A stretch of 64,000 nt of DNA from Alphaproteobacteria bacterium (GCA_037200445.1 JBBCGH010000001.1:2046001-2110000); one strand, 5' to 3'. Shown: positions 29,792 through 39,099, counted from the stretch's first letter. Made by a program: numbers and translations. The notes: generated by a model from the letters alone, not told the origin.

Positions 29792-30430
29792 ATGAGTTCC
29801 GAACAACTGCTTCGCGTTAATCGCGAGAATGCGAGAAAAAGCACCGGCCCGAAAACTTGCGCTGGTAAAAAGAAGAGTAGCCGGAACGCCGTACGGCACG
29901 GTCTAGGTGCAATCAGATTCGACGACTCCCTGCTAAAGATCAGAGTGACTAATATCGTGAGTATAATTTGCGGTAACAACGCCACCTTGTTCGAACAGCA
30001 GCTCGCCGAAACAGTTGCTGAATGTCAAATTGCACTCGGACGAATCAGAACAGCACGTGCTCAGGCCATTGAACGATGGCGCATCCCCAAATCTGCACGC
30101 TCTTCGAATATGGACTTGCGTCTGGAGCAGGCCCTTGTCATGAATTGGAACCTGGCTCGTGCCTCGCGCTTGCTTCTTGAGGTCGTCAAGGAGATCATCC
30201 GCTCGATCCGCAAAAGCACCGCGAAAGCGAAGCACCCTGTTGACCCGTCGATGACGGAACGTCTCAGTCCGGAGGTTGGCTCAGATCGGGTAAGTTGCTC
30301 TCGATCGGACCTCCAATGCTTCCTCCTGGCACTGCCCGAACTTCTCGCAATCGAACGTTATGAAAAGCGTATTCTTTCGCGGCGGCACAAAGCTTTGGAA
30401 GCGCTACGATGCGTTCGCGCGCATGGGTAG
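29792..30430 (+). CDS. hypothetical protein of the NRxNAxxSTGPxTxxGK family
   Basis: 212 residues, 53 bases after the previous gene. The N-terminus NRENARKSTGPKTCAGKKKS, followed by SRNAVRHGLG, is the hallmark of a widespread uncharacterised family found scattered in multiple copies in many genomes. The rest is helical and basic. No enzymatic motif is visible. Its lower GC, like the gene before it, fits transferred DNA. Function unknown. Confidence 0.72.
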   Translation: MSSEQLLRVNRENARKSTGPKTCAGKKKSSRNAVRHGLGAIRFDDSLLKIRVTNIVSIICGNNATLFEQQLAETVAECQIALGRIRTARAQAIERWRIPKSARSSNMDLRLEQALVMNWNLARASRLLLEVVKEIIRSIRKSTAKAKHPVDPSMTERLSPEVGSDRVSCSRSDLQCFLLALPELLAIERYEKRILSRRHKALEALRCVRAHG

Positions 30431-30614
30431 AACCCTGCCAAATTATTCAGCCCTGTCATGAGAACACCACACAAGGCCCATCGAGGAGGGCTGAAGCGTT
30501 GCCTGCGCTGGGTTCTTCCCGAGCGTAAACCATAAGTTAACCACGCGCTTTTGCGCACCTTGCTTGTGAGGTAGGCATCGGTGCGTTTCTAGTCATGTTG
30601 CGTAGCGGCGGGCC

Positions 30615-32759
30615 ATGTCGATTGTGCGTTTGACCACCGGCAACGACCAGTTTTCGGGTCAACCGGGTGAGAACAACGTATTTCTTGCGACCCCCGATGC
30701 TCTACAAGCCGTCGACACAATAGCCGGGATTCAGACTAGCGCCTTCTATGACGTCCTTGCTTTGACGTCCGCCGGAACGGTGACTGCGGGTCAATTTGCA
30801 GGCGTGTCTGCAATCGAGGTGCTGCTTCTCTCCGACGGCGGAAATACAGTCACACTAAGCAACAGCCTGGTTGCGGGCACTAGCTGGAATGTCTTCGCCG
30901 TCGTCGCCGGGGCCGGCAATGACCAGGTGGACGCCAGCGGCGTGACGAACGGCACGCGCATCGCCTGCTACGCCGGGAGCGGGACGGACAGTTTTGCGGG
31001 CGGCAACGGCAATGACTATTTCGAGTTTTCCGCCGCCGACCTCATTGCCGACACGGTGGTTGGCGGTGCTGGGTTCGATTGCCTGGCATTTAGCACCGGG
31101 GGCGTTGTTGCGGCGACCGCATTCGCGAATGTGAGTGGCATTGAGGCCCTGCTGTTTAGCAACGCCGGCAACGCCGTTACGTTGTCAAACGCATTCTTGG
31201 CTGGCATCGGTGTCATGTCGGTCGTGGGCGGAGTTGGAAACGACACGCTCGATGCGAGCGGTGTCACCAACGGGACGCGCGTCGCGTTCTCCGCGATGTC
31301 CGGTAACGACACGTTCACGGGCGGCAATGGTAGCGATTACTTGTCCTTTGCGGCCGACCAGCTGACGTCGGCCGACCACATCACCGGTGGGTCCAATTTT
31401 GACATCATCGAATTCTCGACCGCAGGAGCGCTCAGTGCCACAGCATTCAATAACGTCACCGGCGTCGACGAACTCATCTTCAACAATGGCGGCAACAGCC
31501 TCACACTGACCGATGCAATGGTCGCGGGCACCGACAACGGCGTGTTGGTTGTGCTCGACGGCGTTGGCGACGATACGGTCGATGCGAGCGTGGTAGCCTC
31601 GACGCGCGTGGTGTTCGCGGCGACAAGCGGGATCGACAGCTTCACGGGCGGCGGCGGAAGCGATGTCGCACTGTTCAGCGCAACTGGCCTGACGTCGGCG
31701 GACGGGTTCGCAGGCGGCACCGGTTTCGACGTTATCGAGCTGACGACGGCGGGTACGGTCGCTGCGTCCGCCTTCGCGAATTTCACCGAAGTAGACGAAC
31801 TGTTCCTGACATTCGGGGGCAACAACATCACGCTAAACGGTGGCATGGTCGCCAACTCGGAGGGCGGTGTATTCGTTGTCTATGATCAGGGCGGCACCAA
31901 CACCGTCGATGCCGGCACCGCGACCCTCGGCGGGCGTGTGGTGTTCAATGCCATAAACAGCGATCACAAGACCTACACCGGCGGGACCGGGTCGGACTTT
32001 TTCCAGTTCGGCGCGGCCAACCTCAACACCACCGACACGCTTGTCGGCGGCAATGGCGCCGGCATCGACTTCGTGGAGATGACAACGAACGGGACCGTGA
32101 CCGCAGCAGATCTTGCCAATGTCACCCAAATGGAAGTCGTGCAACTCGATGCGGGCGGTTCGGTCAGTCTTGCGAATACCCTGTCGAATAGCGGCAGCCT
32201 GGAGGTCGAGGGCACGGGCGCCGTCGATACGATCGATGGTTCCGCGGTCAAGGACTACAATATCGTGATCAAGGGAAGTGGCGGAGCCGACACGCTCAAG
32301 GGCGGCGGCGGGGACGATCAAATCTTCCTGCCAGATACCAACTTTGTCGAGATCGACGGCAATGGTGGCCTCGACAAGATCGTTCTGACCTCAGCATTCA
32401 ATAGCGGTTTCGCGGCGCCAAACGATCAGACGTTTGACCTCACTGCTCTCGTTTCAAAGATCACTGACGTCGAGGCGATCTCGCTTGAGAGCGCTGAAGG
32501 GGCCACTCTGAAGGTCGCGCCGAGCGACATTTCCCAAGTCAATTCAACGACGAACCTGCTCTATGTGCTTGGCGGCAGTGATGATGAAGTCATCATTAGT
32601 GGAGAAGGCTGGACGCAACTTGAAACCAACCACGCCAATCCCGCCGTCTCGTCCAGCCATATCTTTGTTCACTATCATAATTCGAATGGATCAGATCTCT
32701 ATGTCGACAACCTGATCCCTTTTACCGTCGCACTTGGAAATGAGTTCTGGTTTTCGTGA
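30615..32759 (+). CDS. 714-residue RTX-like protein, paralogue of the giant protein's N-terminal domain
   Basis: 714 residues. It aligns by eye along its length with residues 1-690 of the 3,526-residue protein: MSIVRLTTGNDQFSGQPGEN against MATFTLTPGVDNFSGIAGQD, then five ~107-residue repeats (GTVTAGQFAGVSAIEVLLLS and so on), and a shared ending (LYVLGGSDDEV...GW...HNSNG). Here the protein stops at the point where the giant one continues into its cadherin region. It ends in EFWFS with no VC_A0849-type target domain, so it may use a different C-terminal signal, or not be exported. Many GNDT/GGNGSD Ca-binding-like turns. The role is unknown; a shorter matrix or surface component is plausible. 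Confidence 0.85.
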   Translation: MSIVRLTTGNDQFSGQPGENNVFLATPDALQAVDTIAGIQTSAFYDVLALTSAGTVTAGQFAGVSAIEVLLLSDGGNTVTLSNSLVAGTSWNVFAVVAGAGNDQVDASGVTNGTRIACYAGSGTDSFAGGNGNDYFEFSAADLIADTVVGGAGFDCLAFSTGGVVAATAFANVSGIEALLFSNAGNAVTLSNAFLAGIGVMSVVGGVGNDTLDASGVTNGTRVAFSAMSGNDTFTGGNGSDYLSFAADQLTSADHITGGSNFDIIEFSTAGALSATAFNNVTGVDELIFNNGGNSLTLTDAMVAGTDNGVLVVLDGVGDDTVDASVVASTRVVFAATSGIDSFTGGGGSDVALFSATGLTSADGFAGGTGFDVIELTTAGTVAASAFANFTEVDELFLTFGGNNITLNGGMVANSEGGVFVVYDQGGTNTVDAGTATLGGRVVFNAINSDHKTYTGGTGSDFFQFGAANLNTTDTLVGGNGAGIDFVEMTTNGTVTAADLANVTQMEVVQLDAGGSVSLANTLSNSGSLEVEGTGAVDTIDGSAVKDYNIVIKGSGGADTLKGGGGDDQIFLPDTNFVEIDGNGGLDKIVLTSAFNSGFAAPNDQTFDLTALVSKITDVEAISLESAEGATLKVAPSDISQVNSTTNLLYVLGGSDDEVIISGEGWTQLETNHANPAVSSSHIFVHYHNSNGSDLYVDNLIPFTVALGNEFWFS

Positions 32760-32964
32760 ATCAGCCTTCCCACATGACCGCTCTCCGAGTTGTCTTCGTT
32801 ATGGGGAGAACCTGTTTTGGTCATGCCTCTTGTCAGGCGTTTCTGCGAACTCAATTGGTGTGAGCCGTTGGGCGCCTCCTCTCGTCCGCGCTCGTTGTTT
32901 GAGGCGTCCTCTTAACTTTGACGGCAAGTTTAGGTCGCCACTCACGGTGCCATCGAGTATTGCC

Positions 32965-32992
32965 ATCGATTGCCCTTGTAATCGATAGAGGA
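32965..32992 (+). promoter_or_regulatory. hairpin abutting the ribosome site of the 104-residue gene
   Basis: ATCGATT (32965-32971) pairs perfectly with AATCGAT (32980-32986) around an 8-base loop. The Shine-Dalgarno AGAGGA (32987-32992) begins at once, 5 bases before the ATG. In the transcript this could control translation; in DNA it could be an operator. Either is inference. Confidence 0.5.
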
Positions 32993-32997
32993 TTCGC

Positions 32998-33312
32998 ATG
33001 GCGAAAGAACCGCAGCCGACCGTTAAATTTCAATACGTTGACCGCCCCGACGTCGATGAAACCTTTGCCGATCATGTGAGCCGCATTCAGTTTGACGGGC
33101 AGACCTTGCGCCTCGAGTTCGGGGTGACGCGTATGCAGGAGGCCAAGGGGGACGAACCGGCGATCGGTGTTCGCTACCCCACGAGCCGGCTGGTCTTGTC
33201 TGTTGGTGCTGGCGTCGACCTCATGAACAAGATGCAGCAGATTACGGCAGGGCTGATCAAGGCTGGCGTGCTGAAGACTGACGGAACGCCGGCCGCCACA
33301 GCAAAAACCTGA
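32998..33312 (+). CDS. conserved small protein, paralogue A (VDRPDVDETFADHVSRIQFDG)
   Basis: 104 residues with AGAGGA 5 bases before the ATG. It aligns with the 108-residue protein at 35737: VKFQYVDRPDVDETFADHV / VKYQYVDRPEVAETFADFV, RIQFDGQTLR[LF]EF, and [LV]DLMNKMQQITA.LIKAG[VI]LK. The N-terminal half looks beta-rich, the C-terminal third one helix. I do not recognise a named family with confidence; the layout recalls DUF3467, which I cannot verify. It is just upstream of a radical SAM gene, so a link to it is possible. Confidence 0.75.
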   Translation: MAKEPQPTVKFQYVDRPDVDETFADHVSRIQFDGQTLRLEFGVTRMQEAKGDEPAIGVRYPTSRLVLSVGAGVDLMNKMQQITAGLIKAGVLKTDGTPAATAKT

Positions 33313-33604
33313 AGATGGAAGTCGAACCTACGGCGAGGGGACACGACCACTGAGTTCCTCTCACTTCACTTTGAGATTTCTCCGCTGATTCTTTGCCGCG
33401 GTTCGCGACGATGTCGTAGTCGACTTGCCGCCACTCGCTGAGGTGCTCGTTGCCTCGGGTTCCATTGCCGGAATGTGGACGAGCGCGTCTTTGTCACCAC
33501 GCCGGGCGGCCCCCGAAAATCGGGGCGTTTTGCCGTGGCGCTGAGCTGTATTCAACCATGCAATAGGGTAGGATTGGTCTGAGAACGCGTACCGTGGACG
33601 GACA

Positions 33605-34612
33605 ATGTTCTATGAGCCGCAAAGCGCCGGCGTCGAACTCGTTCGCGGGTGCAACTTCTCTTGTCCGATGTGTCCGGTTACCTCGTTCGAGGCGCGCGAA
33701 CCGCAGAGATTTCAGTTTATCGACCTCGATCTGCTGCGCCGTTTCACCGCCGAACTGGATCGGCATCCGTCGATAAAAACGGTGTGGTTCTTTCATTTCG
33801 GCGAGCCGCTTGCCCATCCCCGCTATGAAGAGTGCCTTTCGATTCTGCACGGCTCGCAAGTGGCCCGCAAAGCAAACGTCGTCCAGCATACGAACGGCTC
33901 GCTCCTGCAAGGGCACAAGGCGGAAGCAATCCTCGACATCCCGATCATCAAGAGCCTGGTGATTTCCTTTGATGGCTTCGGCGATAAGGTCTCGTTCGAA
34001 AGGCTTCGGGGACCTCACTTCGACCGCGTGGTCGAGAACGTGCGTGTGTTCGCGGCGCGAGCACGCGAGACGCGGCCGGATCTGAGATTGTCCACATGCT
34101 CAATCGTTCCGCGCAGTGCCGAAGTGCCGGGGCTGGCGCCAGTGAATTGGGAGGAAGCCATTGCCGGTCTGGAACGGCTGTTCGAAGGCACCGGCGTGCG
34201 CGTCCTGGCGAGGCGGATGCACGGCTACAACGATGGTGACGTGCTTGCGATCAAGGGTGAGTCATCGCAGGAAGTGAAAGGCGGATGCCTGTTTCTGGAG
34301 CGCTATGAGCTCTACGTCACTGTCAACGGGTGGGTGCAACCTTGCTGCGCCGTCTATGATGAGCGCTTCAACGTCGGGAATATTCGTAAGTACGGCTTCG
34401 CCGCGCTGCTGAACAATGCACAAATGTCCGACATCCGCCACCAACTCCGACTCGATCAGCGCGGCGCCATATCCCATTGCCGCAACTGCAAGCTTTCAGT
34501 TGGTGGGGAATCCGATCAGGCTTGGCTTGGCGCATTCTGGCAGGACAAGATCATGCGCGGCGAAGTCACCGATGCCGACGAACTGGAGCACCTCAGCGAG
34601 ATCACTGCATAA
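33605..34612 (+). CDS. radical SAM / SPASM-domain protein
   Basis: 335 residues. The 4Fe-4S radical SAM motif is C-N-F-S-C-P-M-C (about residues 17-24, CxxxCxxC). A second cysteine cluster of SPASM type is seen: GGCLFLERYELYVTVNGWVQPCC, then CRNC near residue 298. Family knowledge: SPASM proteins bind auxiliary clusters and act on peptides or proteins (RiPP maturases, anSME) or on other substrates. The substrate here is unknown. It is flanked by two paralogous small proteins (32998 and 35737) and a DUF6916 protein, any of which might be a partner or substrate (inference). Confidence 0.87.
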   Translation: MFYEPQSAGVELVRGCNFSCPMCPVTSFEAREPQRFQFIDLDLLRRFTAELDRHPSIKTVWFFHFGEPLAHPRYEECLSILHGSQVARKANVVQHTNGSLLQGHKAEAILDIPIIKSLVISFDGFGDKVSFERLRGPHFDRVVENVRVFAARARETRPDLRLSTCSIVPRSAEVPGLAPVNWEEAIAGLERLFEGTGVRVLARRMHGYNDGDVLAIKGESSQEVKGGCLFLERYELYVTVNGWVQPCCAVYDERFNVGNIRKYGFAALLNNAQMSDIRHQLRLDQRGAISHCRNCKLSVGGESDQAWLGAFWQDKIMRGEVTDADELEHLSEITA

Positions 34613-35278
34613 CGCGGTAAGTTATGGTGGGCGCTCCATGCATTTGAAGCTGTTGAATTATCTTGACCCGATTCGAGCAGGCTCGAAGTCGAATTGGCGA
34701 ATTGTTCTTCGCCTCACAGCGCCGCGCCCGAGACAACCGGCTGATCCGTCACGCGGGGCAGGGCACTTATCGCGGACCGCGCTAGAAGAAGAAAATTGCA
34801 TGGCCCGCCGACTTCCACACGGCTTAGATCGACAGGATCGTCCTGAACGTATGGTCCTCTGCTGCCGCGAAGCGCGAGGAGCATCGCGCGCCCTAAGGCT
34901 CGTTCCTGTTCGGTCCAATCCATTTGCACCCCCGTCGACCTTGACCACCCTGACCGAGTCGTGGCCCGCGCGAAAGCCGGCCCCTGCGCTTTAGCCAATT
35001 GAAACAACGCGGTTGCACTGCGGGCAATAAGCCGAGCGAGAGCGATCCTTGTAGCTCGTTCACCATCTGCCGAAGTCGATCAGGCCCAGCAGATAGACGG
35101 ACAATTTCAGGGGGGTCACCCACGATCCGAGGAGAAGGCATCGGGATGCGGGGCGATGGGGAGCTGACGTTGGACAACTAATGATTAATAGAATTGTACA
35201 AACAACTCAAGATTATATTTGGCCAAACGAACCCGGCCCGTTCTGGGCCGCAATCGCCAGCCCGCCTGAACACCGAAA
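34613..35278. other. 666-bp non-coding stretch
   Basis: No convincing gene. Candidate frames on both strands have no family likeness and poor starts. Features seen: a dyad TTCGAGC-AG-GCTCGAA (34672-34687), a 30-base AT-rich patch at about 35182-35215, and the terminator hairpin at 35234-35250. It may be decayed DNA. Confidence 0.5.
35234..35250 (-). terminator. hairpin terminator for the DUF6916 gene
   Basis: CGGCCC (35234-35239) and GGGCCG (35245-35250) pair around 5 bases, 29 bases beyond the minus-strand stop. Read on the minus strand it is followed by GGGTTCGTTTGG, a weak T-rich tail. Confidence 0.45.
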
Positions 35279-35569
35279 TCAGGTGAAGATAATTTGGTAG
35301 CTGTTGCCGCCGTCCTTGGGGCCGAGCGGCACCATGAACAGCTCGAACGTGCCGAGCGTGGGGTGCTGTAGCGGATAGACGCCCTGCGGCACGAACGGTC
35401 CCGGGGCCGAGAGAAACAGCAAGGAAAACGCGCCGCCCTCGCGGACCGCAGCGCCAACGCGCTCCACCGCGGCAAGTTTGAGGTCAACCTGCTGCCCGTT
35501 TGCCTCGATCGCGAACATGTGGCCGATGTGCGGCTCGAAATCGGCGGGCTTCAGGGAGGCGAGCGACAT
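35279..35569 (-). CDS. DUF6916-family protein
   Basis: 96 residues. It has the family pattern: F.PHIGHMF, L.LAAVE, FSLLFLSAPGPFVPQGVYPLQHPTLGTFELFMVPLGP and a terminal YQIIF. Small beta-barrel-like proteins of this type are uncharacterised; from memory they are often encoded near tail-collar (MdpB) genes, which are 11 kb away here. It is divergent from the 108-residue small protein, with a shared 167-base promoter gap. Confidence 0.75.
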   Translation of the reverse strand: MSLASLKPADFEPHIGHMFAIEANGQQVDLKLAAVERVGAAVREGGAFSLLFLSAPGPFVPQGVYPLQHPTLGTFELFMVPLGPKDGGNSYQIIFT

Positions 35570-35682
35570 GGCGAGGGTCCGTAACGCGTTGAGTTGGAGC
35601 GCGGCGATTTAAAGCGGTCCAGGCCCTCTTGAACAGCACAATCGGCGGTGGTTGGTCGGGACGCGCCTTGCTACAGTACGGC

Positions 35683-35700
35683 GGCCGGGGATCCCCGGCC
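35683..35700. promoter_or_regulatory. 18-bp perfect palindrome upstream of paralogue B
   Basis: GGCCGGGGATCCCCGGCC is fully self-complementary and lies 36 bases before the ATG at 35737, in the divergent gap shared with the DUF6916 gene. It could be an operator for a dimeric regulator or an mRNA hairpin. No T-run follows on either strand, so a terminator is less likely. Confidence 0.55.
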
Positions 35701-35736
35701 AAAATTCGCAATGTCTCAATCGTTCCGGAGATGATG

Positions 35737-36063
35737 ATGGCCCAGGCGCCGCAAGCACAAGTCAAGTATCAGTACGTGGATCGGCCCGAAGTCGCCGAGA
35801 CGTTCGCGGATTTCGTGCACCGCATTCAATTCGACGGGCAGACCCTGCGGTTCGAGTTTTGCGTCACCCGGATCGAAGACCAGCCCGCATCGGGAGGTAC
35901 GCCAAGTGGCACGCGCTATCCGGCCTGCCGTCTCGTTCTGTCCGCGGTGGCCGCGGTCGATCTCATGAACAAGATGCAGCAGATCACCGCGAGCCTGATC
36001 AAGGCAGGCATCCTGAAAGCCGACCCGAAGACGGATCAGAAGCCCCCGAGCAATCTGTCCTAG
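35737..36063 (+). CDS. conserved small protein, paralogue B (VDRPEVAETFADFVHRIQFDG)
   Basis: 108 residues from the third of three consecutive ATGs (35731, 35734, 35737); GGAG at 35727-35730 gives proper spacing only for the third, and the N-terminus then matches paralogue A (MAQAPQAQVKYQYVDRP against MAKEPQPTVKFQYVDRP). It shares RIQFDGQTLRFEF and DLMNKMQQITASLIKAGILK with paralogue A. Function unknown. The pair bracket the radical SAM gene, suggesting duplication within one functional locus. Confidence 0.75.
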   Translation: MAQAPQAQVKYQYVDRPEVAETFADFVHRIQFDGQTLRFEFCVTRIEDQPASGGTPSGTRYPACRLVLSAVAAVDLMNKMQQITASLIKAGILKADPKTDQKPPSNLS

Positions 36064-36134
36064 CGGCGATCCAGCGCGGCCCCCTCGGCGCAGCGGGACA
36101 GCCGTCTCGGGAGTTGGCTGGCGGGGAGGGGGAT

Positions 36135-36211
36135 TGGTCGGAGTGGCAGGATTTGAACCTGCGACCCCCTCGTCCCGAACGAGGTGCGCTACCAGGCTGC
36201 GCTACACTCCG
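36135..36211 (-). tRNA. tRNA-Pro (anticodon CGG)
   Basis: Read on the minus strand from 36211: acceptor CGGAGTG, D-arm GCGCAGCCTGGTAGCGC, anticodon arm CCTCG-TTCGGGA-CGAGG (anticodon CGG), T-arm GCAGG-TTCAAAT-CCTGC, acceptor CACTCCG, discriminator A, and an encoded CCA at 36135-36137. All stems pair. Confidence 0.97.
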
Positions 36212-36288
36212 AAGGGTGGGCTTATAGCGTCGGCATTCCGTGGCCGCAAGTTCAAGGGATCGCGCCGCCGTAGTTGCGGAACCGGGCC

Positions 36289-37161
36289 TCATTGCTGGCG
36301 CAGGTTATCGAGCAGCCGCGCGCCATATTGCGTCTTGCTGAACCGGGCGGCCTGCGCCTTGAGCTGGTCGGCATCGATCCAGCCCTTGTGAAAGGCGATC
36401 TCCTCGGGCGCGGCGATCAGCTGTCCCTGACGGCGCTGGAGCACGCGGATGAATTCGGCAGCCTCCACGAGAGAATCGTAAGTCCCGGCGTCGAGCCATG
36501 CGAAGCCGCGCCCGAGGCGCTCCACCGACGCGTTTCCCTCGCGGATGTAGAGGTTGTTCAGGTCGGTGATCTCGTATTCGCCACGCGCTGAAGGCTTCAG
36601 CCCTTTGGCGAGATCGACCACCTGCTCGTCGTAGAAGTAAAGCCCGATCGCCGCCCAGTTCGATTTGGGCTGCGTGGGTTTTTCTTCGATCGATAACACC
36701 TTGTCGCCATCGAACTCGATCACGCCATAGCGCTCGGGATCGTCGACCCAATAGCCGAACAGCGTCGCGCCGCTCTTTCGTTCGCTCGCGTTGCGCAAGA
36801 GGTCGTGTAGGCCGTGGCCATAGATGATGTTGTCGCCGAGGATGAGGCACGAGGGGTGCCCGCGTACGAAGTCCGCCCCGATGACGAAGGCCTGCGCGAG
36901 TCCGTTCGGCGTCGGCTGCGCGGCATATTCGAGGCTCATGCCCCATTGATCGCCGGTCCCAAGCAGATGCTTGAACGCCGTTTGATCCTGCGGCGTCGTG
37001 ATGACCAGCACCTCGCGGATGTCGGCAAGCATCAGCGCCGAGAGCGGATAGTAGATCATCGGCTTGTCATAGACCGGGAGCAGCTGCTTCGAGGTCACGA
37101 GCGTGAGCGGATGCAGGCGCGTGCCGGAGCCGCCGGCGAGAATGATGCCCTTACGCGACAT
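36289..37161 (-). CDS. rmlA: glucose-1-phosphate thymidylyltransferase
   Basis: 290 residues from the ATG at 37161, which overlaps the end of rmlD by 11 bases. Signature GIILAGGSGTRLHPLT at the N-terminus, then SKQLLPVYDKPMIYYPLS, ILGDNIIYG and IEEKPTQPKSNWAA. Makes dTDP-glucose from dTTP and glucose-1-phosphate, the first step of dTDP-L-rhamnose synthesis. Last gene of the minus-strand operon rmlC-rmlB-rmlD-rmlA. Length is normal for the family (about 290). Confidence 0.97.
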   Translation of the reverse strand: MSRKGIILAGGSGTRLHPLTLVTSKQLLPVYDKPMIYYPLSALMLADIREVLVITTPQDQTAFKHLLGTGDQWGMSLEYAAQPTPNGLAQAFVIGADFVRGHPSCLILGDNIIYGHGLHDLLRNASERKSGATLFGYWVDDPERYGVIEFDGDKVLSIEEKPTQPKSNWAAIGLYFYDEQVVDLAKGLKPSARGEYEITDLNNLYIREGNASVERLGRGFAWLDAGTYDSLVEAAEFIRVLQRRQGQLIAAPEEIAFHKGWIDADQLKAQAARFSKTQYGARLLDNLRQQ

Positions 37162-38041
37162 GACGCTCCTCTGCGCGGACCACGGCCCGTGTGACGCGAT
37201 CGGCCTCGTCCGTCCACGACCGCCCGCCAAAGCCAAACACGCGCGCGAACTTGCCGCAATCGAGCACGGAGTTCGCGGGCCTGCGCGCCGGTGTCGGAAA
37301 GTCCCGTGTTGGAATTGAGATCACGCGCGGCGTGCGTCCGGTGAGCGGCGCCTGCGCGGCAACGATGCGGCTTGCAAAGCCGTGCCAGGTTGTCACACCG
37401 CTGCCGGAATAATGATACGTGCCCCAGACATTCTCGTTCGCCGTAAGATGCGGCGCGATGGCAAGGATCGCGGCGGCAAGATCGGCCGTCGAGGTCGGGC
37501 ACCCCTGCTGGTCGGATACGACGCGCAATTCATCGTGCGTCGTGGCCAGCCTGAGCATGGTCCTGAGGAAGTTCTGGCCAAGCTCGCCGTAAACCCAGGA
37601 GGTACGCAGGATCACGTGCTTGCGCGCAGTCTCGCGCACGGCGCGCTCGCCGGCGGCTTTGGTTCGCCCGTAGGCGCTAATCGGCCCGATCTGATCGTCC
37701 TCGACGTAGGCTCCGTCCTTGCTGCCGTCGAAGACATAGTCGGTCGAGATATGAACGAGCGGCACGCCGGCGGCGGCGCTCGCCGCCGCGAGTACCGCGG
37801 GGCCAACCTCATTGCTGTGCCGTGCGGCCTCGGTTTCGCTCTCCGCGGCGTCGACCTTGGTGTAGGCCGCCGTGTTCACCACGAGCGATGGCGCATGGCG
37901 GCCGATGGCGTCGCGCACGGCCGCCGGATCGGCGATATCGGCCTCCGCCCGGGCGAGCCCGACGAGCGGCACCGTGCGCGCCGCGCTAGCGCGCACAACC
38001 TCGCGCCCGAGCTGACCGCCGGCCCCAAACAGAAGGATCAC
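37151..38041 (-). CDS. rmlD: dTDP-4-dehydrorhamnose reductase
   Basis: 296 residues starting at a GTG (38041) that shares four bases (GTGA) with the rmlB stop. N-terminal Rossmann motif [30 protein letters not shown] and the catalytic YGRTKAAGE. Performs the last, NADPH-dependent reduction to dTDP-L-rhamnose. The coupled start suggests translational coupling in the operon. Confidence 0.95.
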   Translation of the reverse strand: MILLFGAGGQLGREVVRASAARTVPLVGLARAEADIADPAAVRDAIGRHAPSLVVNTAAYTKVDAAESETEAARHSNEVGPAVLAAASAAAGVPLVHISTDYVFDGSKDGAYVEDDQIGPISAYGRTKAAGERAVRETARKHVILRTSWVYGELGQNFLRTMLRLATTHDELRVVSDQQGCPTSTADLAAAILAIAPHLTANENVWGTYHYSGSGVTTWHGFASRIVAAQAPLTGRTPRVISIPTRDFPTPARRPANSVLDCGKFARVFGFGGRSWTDEADRVTRAVVRAEERHVA

Positions 38042-39099
38042 GCGACGACCCCCAGCCGCTCGCCGCGGTAAACGCCGCTGCGGATGCGCTCCCACCAGCT
38101 GCGATTGGCCAGATACCATTCGACGGTCTTGCGCAATCCGGACTCGAAGGTCTCGTTCGGCGTCCACTGGAGGTCTGCGGCGATTTTCGAGGCGTCGATG
38201 GCGTAGCGCAGATCGTGTCCCGGGCGGTCCGCCACGAACGTGACCAGCGCGCGCCGCGGCCCGATCTTGGCATTCGGCGCAAGCTCGTCCATCAACGCGC
38301 AGATCGCCTCGACGACTTGCAGGTTGGTCCGCTCGCAATTTCCGCCGATGCAATAGGTGTGACCAACCGTTCCTTCGAGCACGACGGTCACCAGCGCACG
38401 CGCATGGTCCTCGACAAAGAGCCAATCGCGCACATTGGCTCCCTTGCCGTAAACCGGCAGCTTCAGGCCTTCCAGCGCATTGATGATGATCAGCGGGATC
38501 AGTTTCTCGGGAAAATGATACGGGCCGTAATTGTTGGAGCAATTGGTGACGACCACGGGCAGCCCATAGGTGTGATGCCAGGCCCGAACCAGATGGTCAG
38601 ACGAGGCCTTGGACGCCGAATAGGGCGAGCGCGGGTCGTAGGCGGTCGTTTCGCAGAATTGCCCGTCCTCGCCGAGCGAGCCGAACACTTCGTCGGTCGA
38701 GATGTGATGGAAGCGGAAGGCTTCGCGGCGTGCGTCGGGCAGCGAGCGCCAATAGCCGAGCGCGGCCTGCAACAGCGCGAACGTTCCGACCACGTTGGTG
38801 TGGATGAAGTCGCCGGGCCCGTCGATCGAGCGGTCGACATGGCTTTCGGCCGCGAGATGCATGACGGCATCCGGCTGAAAGCTCTCGAAGACTTCACGCA
38901 TCTTCGGCGCGTCGGCGATGTCGGCACGCACGAATGTGTAGCGCGGATCGTTCGATACGGGGCTGAGCGAATCCAGGTTGCCCGCGTAAGTGAGCTTGTC
39001 CACCACCAGCACCTGGTGACGGGTCTCGCGGATGATGTGGCGGACGACCGCGGACCCGATGAAGCCGGCGCCGCCGGTGACCAGAATGCGCTTTGACAT
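38038..39099 (-). CDS. rmlB: dTDP-glucose 4,6-dehydratase
   Basis: 353 residues. The ATG at 39099 shares its A with the rmlC stop (TGATG); an upstream in-frame TTG is not needed. Motifs: [38 protein letters not shown] and [17 protein letters not shown]. Converts dTDP-glucose to dTDP-4-keto-6-deoxyglucose with bound NAD. Confidence 0.97.
   Translation of the reverse strand: MSKRILVTGGAGFIGSAVVRHIIRETRHQVLVVDKLTYAGNLDSLSPVSNDPRYTFVRADIADAPKMREVFESFQPDAVMHLAAESHVDRSIDGPGDFIHTNVVGTFALLQAALGYWRSLPDARREAFRFHHISTDEVFGSLGEDGQFCETTAYDPRSPYSASKASSDHLVRAWHHTYGLPVVVTNCSNNYGPYHFPEKLIPLIIINALEGLKLPVYGKGANVRDWLFVEDHARALVTVVLEGTVGHTYCIGGNCERTNLQVVEAICALMDELAPNAKIGPRRALVTFVADRPGHDLRYAIDASKIAADLQWTPNETFESGLRKTVEWYLANRSWWERIRSGVYRGERLGVVA

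Noticed and set aside
33361-33555. A 64-codon minus-strand frame ending in a lysine/arginine-rich tail between paralogue A and the radical SAM gene
   Set aside because: It needs a TTG start, has no ribosome site and no family likeness. A 34-residue version from the ATG at 33465 cannot be excluded.
34714-35007. Small frames on both strands in the gap after the radical SAM gene
   Set aside because: Poor starts, no family likeness and composition unlike coding sequence; called non-coding.
36135-36211. The tRNA-Pro gene as an integration site for the accessory region
   Set aside because: I found no second copy of its 3' end and no integrase in the window.
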